Assembly: GCA_024643915.1 (NCBI GenBank)
Contig: JAHEMB010000325.1
Span: 1-5,303, forward strand
Direction: 5' to 3'
Origin: Rhodothermaceae bacterium
Lineage (GTDB): Bacteria; Bacteroidota; Rhodothermia; Rhodothermales; JAHEMB01
Length of the DNA stretch: 5,303 bases
The position numbers and the translations under genes were made by a program. The notes beneath the pieces were generated by a model. That model worked only from the letters and a program-made list of their open reading frames with translations. It did no database searches and was not told where the DNA came from. Positions 1-2,848 of this stretch are shown here, one piece after another (within the stretch, counting starts at the first letter, position 1; the number at the start of each line of letters is the position of its first letter).

Positions 1-141
1 GAGCGGGCCTTGCTAGCGGAAGCGCTCGAGCGCAACGATGGCAACAAGAGCGCCGCAGCGCGCCTGTTGGGCATCAGCGAACGGCATATCCGCTCTCGCC
101 TCAAGAAGCTCGAAGCAGCCCTCGAGGACACCAATGGCTGA
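1..141 (+). CDS. NtrC-family sigma-54-dependent response regulator, C-terminal Fis-type HTH (5' partial)
   Basis: Only the last 46 codons are in the window, open from base 1 to the TGA at 139-141. The reading frame gives a helix-turn-helix of the Fis/NtrC type. The motif LLAEALERNDGNKSAAARLL is followed by GISERHIRSRLKKLE, matching the family pattern in which an A-L-x(3-4)-GN-x(2-3)-AARLLGIS core leads into the recognition helix and an L-K-K-L end. In the family this domain follows a receiver or other sensor domain and an AAA+ sigma-54 activation domain, and binds upstream activating sequences as a dimer. Those upstream domains lie outside the window, so whether this is a true response regulator or an orphan enhancer-binding protein cannot be told. 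It is the first gene on the plus strand; the next same-strand gene starts about 190 bases later. A hairpin (140-146 with 157-163) starts at the stop codon but is A/T-rich and not a convincing terminator. Confidence 0.85.
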   Translation, partial: ERALLAEALERNDGNKSAAARLLGISERHIRSRLKKLEAALEDTNG

Positions 142-334
142 GAAAAGGCCTGCGCTTTTTCTCGACCGGCCCGTCGTGGCGACCGACCAGCCAGTCGAGG
201 CGCACGGCCGGCTACCCGAGATATGCAAGTGTTCAAAGCGTTGTAAAAGAAACAGATGGAGCAAAAGACAATTCCCGGCACACTGTTTTCTAAAAGGTAC
301 TGGCGTCCGAGTCGTTTCAATCCCCTGATTGATG
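142..334. other. Intergenic region with imperfect TCGACC dyad and a GGCAC-type element
   Basis: No convincing gene lies here. Three things are visible. A hairpin of GAGAAAA (140-146) and TTTTCTC (157-163) sits on the stop codon of the upstream gene. An imperfect dyad TCGACC-GGCC-CGTCGT lies at 162-177; its left half is identical to the perfect dyad at 1260-1275 and its right half matches at four of six bases. A GGCACACTGTTTTCT element at 277-291 resembles a sigma-54 promoter with an intact -24 GG but TC in place of the -12 GC. The second half is AT-richer than the flanking genes, as expected for a promoter region. All regulatory readings are inference. Confidence 0.35.
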
Positions 335-763
335 ATGCCTGTAGATGTCGAAGCGAGAATGAGCGTGGAAGAACTGGAAGGGATCACCCCTGCGGATGTG
401 GGCCAATTGCGGGCCGTGGGCGTGGTAGACCTTGCCGACCTGCTGGCGCTGGGCGCCCAACGCAGGGGCCGCTTGGCCCTGGCCGCCGCCACCGGCATCG
501 ATGAGGTACGCCTCCTGGCTTGGGTCAACGCCGCCGACTTGCATCGCGTTGCCGACTTGCACGGTGAGTACGTTTGCTTGCTCGGTAGAGCCGGGGTCGA
601 TACGTTGACCGAACTGCGGCGCCGCAACCCGGACCACCTCTATTCACGCCTCCAAGTCACCAGCGCTGCTTTGCGGAAAACCGTCCTGGCGGCGCCCGAA
701 AAGCAAAAAGTGCAGTCCTGGATCATGGAGGCCGGGCGACTGGATCCACTCGTTTCGTTCTAG
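335..763 (+). CDS. DUF4332 helix-hairpin-helix domain protein
   Basis: A 142-residue soluble protein that is essentially one DUF4332 domain. The first helix-hairpin-helix is LEGITPADVGQLRAVGV (residues 14-30), followed by a DLLALGA stretch, a GI...WVNAADL segment (54-69), and a second HhH-like unit around VADLHGEYVCLLGRAGV (72-88) with the typical TLTELRRRNPDHLYSRL continuation (90-106). The C-terminal VQSWIMEA (127-134) also fits the family. Length and order are normal, so it looks intact. Helix-hairpin-helix units usually bind DNA non-specifically or pack on each other; no specific biochemical role is established for DUF4332, so none is assigned. There is no signal peptide or membrane segment. 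The start is uncertain: ATGs occur at 332, 335 and 359. The ATG at 359 begins MSVEELEG just before the domain and has a weak GAAG upstream; 335 was chosen because ATGCC also opens two of the small genes further on. No operon partner is apparent. Confidence 0.85.
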   Translation: MPVDVEARMSVEELEGITPADVGQLRAVGVVDLADLLALGAQRRGRLALAAATGIDEVRLLAWVNAADLHRVADLHGEYVCLLGRAGVDTLTELRRRNPDHLYSRLQVTSAALRKTVLAAPEKQKVQSWIMEAGRLDPLVSF

Positions 764-959
764 ACCGTACGCCGCCGCCTCGCGCCAGATCTACCACGGT
801 TTAACAGTGTCCGCGCGTACACATCGTGTGGCGCCTGGTCTCGTCTGGGACGTCACTCAAGTGGGTGAGTGAGCAGTAGTTCTCCTCCCCCCTCTTTCCG
901 ATTTATTCAGCGCGGGTCGCATCCTTTTAGTCCCCGCCTCTTCTCCAACCGGTAAGGCG
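764..959. other. Gene-free stretch upstream of the decayed DHp-like gene
   Basis: No open frame with a usable start codon that looks coding is seen in this stretch. One interrupted inverted repeat is present: GCGC (813-816) and ACAC (819-822) pair with GTGT (826-829) and GCGC (831-834) around an ATC loop. It has no T-tract, so it is not a standard terminator for the DUF4332 gene. From about 880 the sequence becomes pyrimidine-rich (C and T runs), similar in character to the stretch just before the 2284 start. That could be the relic of a leader for the decayed gene that follows. Confidence 0.4.
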
Positions 960-1202
960 CTACCCCCCCGCCCCGATTCCCTCTCTGACCTTGCCGACGC
1001 CTCCTCCACGCCCAACTTGGCCCTGCATCTCTAGGTCTCCATCAACCGCATCCGTGCCCTGGCTGACATTCTGGGTAAGGGGGGAGATGCGAAGCTTGAC
1101 GAGCGGCTTTTTGCTGCCTGGATCAACGAGGATCTCGACCGGGTGGAGCAGACGGTTTCTCAAATGCTCGGCCTCTTGGAGCAACGAAAAAAACGCTGTT
1201 GA
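960..1202 (+). pseudogene. Decayed DHp/HisKA-like small gene (no start, in-frame TAG)
   Basis: Read in the frame ending at TGA 1200-1202, codons from 1035 give 55 residues containing SINRIRALADIL, then LDERLFAAWINEDLDRV, then VSQMLGLLEQRKKR. This lines up without gaps in its first helix with the gene at 1440 (same spacing from LALHL to ADIL as from LVCEL to GLI) and ends like it (QMLGLLEQRKKR against AMVTLAERKNR). The frame is interrupted by TAG at 1032-1034, exactly where the neighbour has the arginine of CELR. Codons 960-1031 before the stop also read like coding sequence (DSLSDLADASSTPNLALHL). No ATG, GTG or TTG lies between the TAG and 1143, and the codons before it offer only TTG 1017. 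A run of seven C at 963-969 marks a possible further slippage point. It is most simply a dead paralogue of the three genes downstream. A sequencing error or a non-standard start remains possible. Confidence 0.55.
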
Positions 1203-1222
1203 GCAAGACATCAATTGACGCT

Positions 1223-1275
1223 TCGACCAGACTTCAATTCGACCGTATCTCATCGCCACTCGACCGGATGGTCGA
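1223..1275. promoter_or_regulatory. TCGACC motif cluster with a perfect 6-4-6 dyad
   Basis: In 53 non-coding bases TCGACC occurs at 1223-1228, 1239-1244 and 1260-1265, and its reverse complement GGTCGA at 1270-1275. The last two form a perfect dyad, TCGACC-GGAT-GGTCGA. Another GGTCGA lies at 1380-1385. The starts at 1239 and 1260 are 21 bases apart, about two helical turns, placing those copies on the same face. It sits about 165-215 bases upstream of the first small gene. This is the layout of an operator or activator-binding cluster, and an NtrC-type protein would bind such a dyad. Caution: TCGACC also occurs inside coding sequence (for example 1135-1140) because CTC GAC CG is a common codon run in GC-rich DNA. 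Confidence 0.4.
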
Positions 1276-1299
1276 AACAAACTGGGGCGCACGCCTTCA

Positions 1300-1439
1300 T
1301 TGCACCTCGCATAATCCTTTCATTTTAAACCACTTATCTCCCTAAACATAAAATTGGCACAATTCTCTCCATACCGTTTGGTCGAGCATGCTTCTGATAA
1401 GAGACTGCCTCTAACCATCGCGCAGATAAGATCTATCCC
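1300..1439 (+). promoter_or_regulatory. AT-rich putative promoter/leader region of the small-gene operon
   Basis: Between the TCGACC cluster and the ATG at 1440 the composition becomes clearly AT-richer (around 1311-1365) than anything in the neighbouring genes, which is what a promoter region looks like in a GC-rich genome. TTGGCACAATTCTCTCC at 1354-1370 has the -24 half of a sigma-54 promoter (TTGGCAC) but carries TC where the invariant -12 GC should be. TACCGTTTG at 1372-1380 is one base off the spacing of the Bacteroidota -7 box (TAnnTTTG), with no good partner box. No Shine-Dalgarno sequence precedes the ATG at 1440. I therefore support the presence of a promoter here but not a sigma-factor assignment. 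Confidence 0.3.
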
Positions 1440-1751
1440 ATGCTTTACCGTGTCCCACGCTCCAACTCGGAAAACACCCCTCCTGCGATGATGCACCTGC
1501 GCTCGTCCGACTCGCCCGAGCACGCGCCGAAACAGGCACCTGAGGAAGCGCCGCACAGCTCCAGTGCCATGACCGGGCTCGTGTGTGAACTGCGCTCCTC
1601 GGCGGCGGGCATCATCGGCTTCATCGGCCTGATTCGAGATGAGGTGCCGGAGGATTATAGCGACCTGTGCGCGCTTGTCGAGGAGCAGACGTTGCGGCTG
1701 GTCGCTACAGCTGAGGCTATGGTCACGCTCGCCGAGCGCAAGAATCGGTAG
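1440..1751 (+). CDS. Stand-alone DHp/HisKA-like small protein with Cys at the phosphoacceptor position
   Basis: A 103-residue protein. Residues 1-45 are rich in P, E, S and A and look disordered. Residues 46-103 form one helical hairpin closely resembling a histidine-kinase dimerisation domain: CELRSS at 49-54, then GIIGFIGLI (57-65), a turn with RDEVPEDY (66-73), then helix two, LCALVEEQTLRLVATAEAMV (76-95), ending LAERKNR. In the kinase on the opposite strand the corresponding H-box is HELRTPLNSIIGF, so Cys49 falls where the phosphorylated His should be. No ATPase domain follows, and no membrane segment or signal peptide is seen. It is the first intact gene of a three-gene run; the next starts 43 bases after its stop. 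There is no Shine-Dalgarno sequence. Homology to HisKA is by eye and the function is unknown; a dimerisation partner, decoy or scaffold is inference. A convergent helical hairpin is the alternative. Confidence 0.7.
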   Translation: MLYRVPRSNSENTPPAMMHLRSSDSPEHAPKQAPEEAPHSSSAMTGLVCELRSSAAGIIGFIGLIRDEVPEDYSDLCALVEEQTLRLVATAEAMVTLAERKNR

Positions 1752-1794
1752 CCCACCCATCCTCCCTTTCACGCTGCTATCAAGCTCCGACACC

Positions 1795-2241
1795 ATGCCC
1801 TATTCCCCGTACAACCGTTCCTCCGTCCTCGTCAACGAGGCCCCGTCCCGCCGGGACGTCGGCGCTTTCCTCGCCCTGTCGCAACTCTTCGTTGAGATCG
1901 TGCGAGGCGAGGTCGATGAGGAGTACCACAGGCTTTGCGGGATGGTCGCAGCAGACGTGCAGAAGATGCACGAGCAGCAGCGCCGTATGGAGGCACATCA
2001 CCATTCTATCGTGTTCCCGATGCGTCGGCTCGCAGTCCACCCGGCTTCGCAGCCCGTAGCACCGACGGCTCCTCTTCGCAAACTCGTGGCCGCCATGCTC
2101 ATCTTCTTGCGCATCATCCACGACGAGTTGTCGGAAGAGCACCAGGAGATGTGTCGACTCGTGGAAGCGGACGCCCATCGGCTGCGCCGCTGCCTCTCGC
2201 CCGTTTCAGAACCGACCTATGCCCCGCGCCTGGCCTCCTGA
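1795..2241 (+). CDS. Small protein with two tandem DHp-like helical units
   Basis: A 148-residue protein starting at the ATG at 1795. The frame is open further upstream, but that part overlaps the previous gene and is not coding. Unit 1 (about residues 18-60) reads DVGAFLALSQLFVEIV, then RGEVDEEYHRLCGMV and ADVQKM. Unit 2 (about 92-136) reads PLRKLVAAMLIFLRII, then HDELSEEHQEMCRLV and EADAHRLRR. Both follow the pattern of the neighbours: hydrophobic helix one, a (D/G)E(V/L).EE(Y/H) turn, (L/M)C.(L/M)V, then a charged second helix. The alignment puts Arg20 and Ala92 at the kinase phosphoacceptor position. A linker of about 30 residues includes HHH (68-70) and a P/A-rich stretch. Two such hairpins in one chain could form an internal four-helix bundle, a pseudo-dimer of the DHp type; this is inference. 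No membrane segment is seen. It is probably in one operon with its neighbours (gaps of 43 and 42 bases), and there is no Shine-Dalgarno sequence. Confidence 0.7.
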   Translation: MPYSPYNRSSVLVNEAPSRRDVGAFLALSQLFVEIVRGEVDEEYHRLCGMVAADVQKMHEQQRRMEAHHHSIVFPMRRLAVHPASQPVAPTAPLRKLVAAMLIFLRIIHDELSEEHQEMCRLVEADAHRLRRCLSPVSEPTYAPRLAS

Positions 2242-2283
2242 TCCCTTTTCCTTCCCTTTTTGCTTCTACATGCCATAAATCAC

Positions 2284-2571
2284 ATGCCTGCCCTCGCCCC
2301 TGTCCAGAACATGGAAGACACCTTCAACCCGCAGGCACCCCAGCGGGCTGCTCGGGAATCCCTCCTGGCCTCGCGCTGGACGACGGAAGCCCAGCGCGCC
2401 ATCAGCGGTCTGCTCATCCTCACCCAATTGCTCGACCGCGAGGTGCCCGAATACGACACGCTGACCCGCACCCTGGAGCGCGACGCCCGCCAACTCCGCC
2501 GCTCCCTAGACGACCTCCTACAGCACGAAGCGTCCGGGCTACACACACCCTTGCTCCGCGAAGCGGCCTGA
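2284..2571 (+). CDS. Small DHp-like helical protein, last gene of the operon
   Basis: A 95-residue protein from the ATG at 2284 (MPALAPVQNM...). A TTG at 2260 would add eight residues but follows a pyrimidine-rich, non-coding-looking stretch, and ATG 2311 would also keep the domain. The helical unit spans about residues 33-82: TTEAQRAISGLLILTQLL, then DREVPEYDTL, then TLERDARQLRRSLDDLLQ. It matches the units of the two upstream genes, especially the EVPE turn shared with the first gene and the DA(H/R)(R/Q)LRR second helix shared with unit 2 of the second. Thr34 lies at the kinase phosphoacceptor position, so no phosphorylatable His is present. The N-terminal 30 residues look disordered. There is no ATPase domain, signal peptide or membrane helix. 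It follows the previous gene by 42 bases, and the next feature on this strand is the terminator about 180 bases on. Function unknown. Confidence 0.65.
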   Translation: MPALAPVQNMEDTFNPQAPQRAARESLLASRWTTEAQRAISGLLILTQLLDREVPEYDTLTRTLERDARQLRRSLDDLLQHEASGLHTPLLREAA

Positions 2572-2648
2572 GGCGATCAGCCCTCGCTGCTTCATCCTCA
2601 TGGACAAGACATGATCCTAGCAACGAACGATGAAATCTCTACACCAGT

Positions 2649-2749
2649 AGCCTGGTCATCCGCACGGCGACCATCACCCGGCTCCGGCGATTGACGGAGC
2701 ACGCGCTCGACGTGCAACGCACAACCATCAGGCTCCCTTCGGTGTAGGG
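2649..2749 (+). other. Hairpin-rich segment, possible 3' UTR element or small RNA
   Basis: Between the last small gene and the terminator several short inverted repeats follow in order. TGGTC (2653-2657) pairs with GACCA (2669-2673), CTCCG (2682-2686) with CGGAG (2695-2699), and GTGC (2712-2715) with GCAC (2719-2722). AGCC (2649-2652) with GGCT (2731-2734) would enclose these three arms. CCCT (2735-2738) pairs with AGGG (2746-2749) just before the terminator stem. Individually these are 4-5 bp stems that can arise by chance in GC-rich DNA; only their orderly nesting is notable. It is not a tRNA, since there is no T-loop GTTCRA-type sequence or anticodon arm. No coding frame with a start codon of useful length was found here. 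Confidence 0.25.
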
Positions 2750-2750
2750 C

Positions 2751-2792
2751 GAAGCCTGCCGGCCCCTCCCCCAGCCGGCAGGCTTCTTTTTT
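2751..2792 (+). terminator. Strong rho-independent terminator
   Basis: GAAGCCTGCCGGC (2751-2763) and GCCGGCAGGCTTC (2774-2786) form a perfect 13-bp stem with a 10-base loop, followed at once by TTTTTT (2787-2792). The T-tract is on the plus strand only, so it terminates rightward transcription coming from the small-gene operon. It also shields the convergent kinase gene, whose stop lies 57 bases further on. Read leftward, the stem lacks a T-tract, so it is a poor terminator for the kinase transcript. Confidence 0.93.
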
Positions 2793-2848
2793 GTTTCGGA
2801 GGAAGTGCAGTGGAGCCGTGGCGCCTCCCGGCCGGACGCCGCGCCCTC

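Noticed and set aside
140..163. Hairpin GAGAAAA/TTTTCTC as a terminator of the first gene.
   Set aside because: The stem is A/T-rich with a 10-base loop, and the T-run is part of the stem rather than following it. It is too weak to call.
134..328. A 64-codon frame starting with an ATG that overlaps the stop of the sigma-54 activator gene (ATGGCTGA).
   Set aside because: The overlap looks operon-like and the first 30 residues are plausible, but the second half is Cys/Lys/Arg-rich with low third-position GC, runs through a likely promoter region, and has no recognisable domain.
991..1218. Plus-strand frame from TTG 991 overlapping the decayed gene.
   Set aside because: It is one frame off the one with clear similarity to the neighbouring helical units. 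Its product is P/S/R-rich like an out-of-frame reading.
1320..1796. Long minus-strand frame opposite the 1440 gene.
   Set aside because: It is antisense to a gene with family resemblance to its neighbours. The product has no recognisable motif and is R/H-rich, as expected for the complement of GC-rich coding DNA.
2270..2278. ATGCCATAA mini-frame just before the 2284 start.
   Set aside because: A start followed by one codon and a stop. It could be a chance occurrence; there is no ribosome-binding sequence or other sign that it acts as a leader peptide.
2649..2734. Cloverleaf-like arrangement of three small arms closed by AGCC/GGCT, suggesting a tRNA.
   Set aside because: There is no T-loop consensus, the anticodon arm is absent, the closing stem is only 4 bp and the arm sizes are wrong. 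It is kept only as a low-confidence structured segment.
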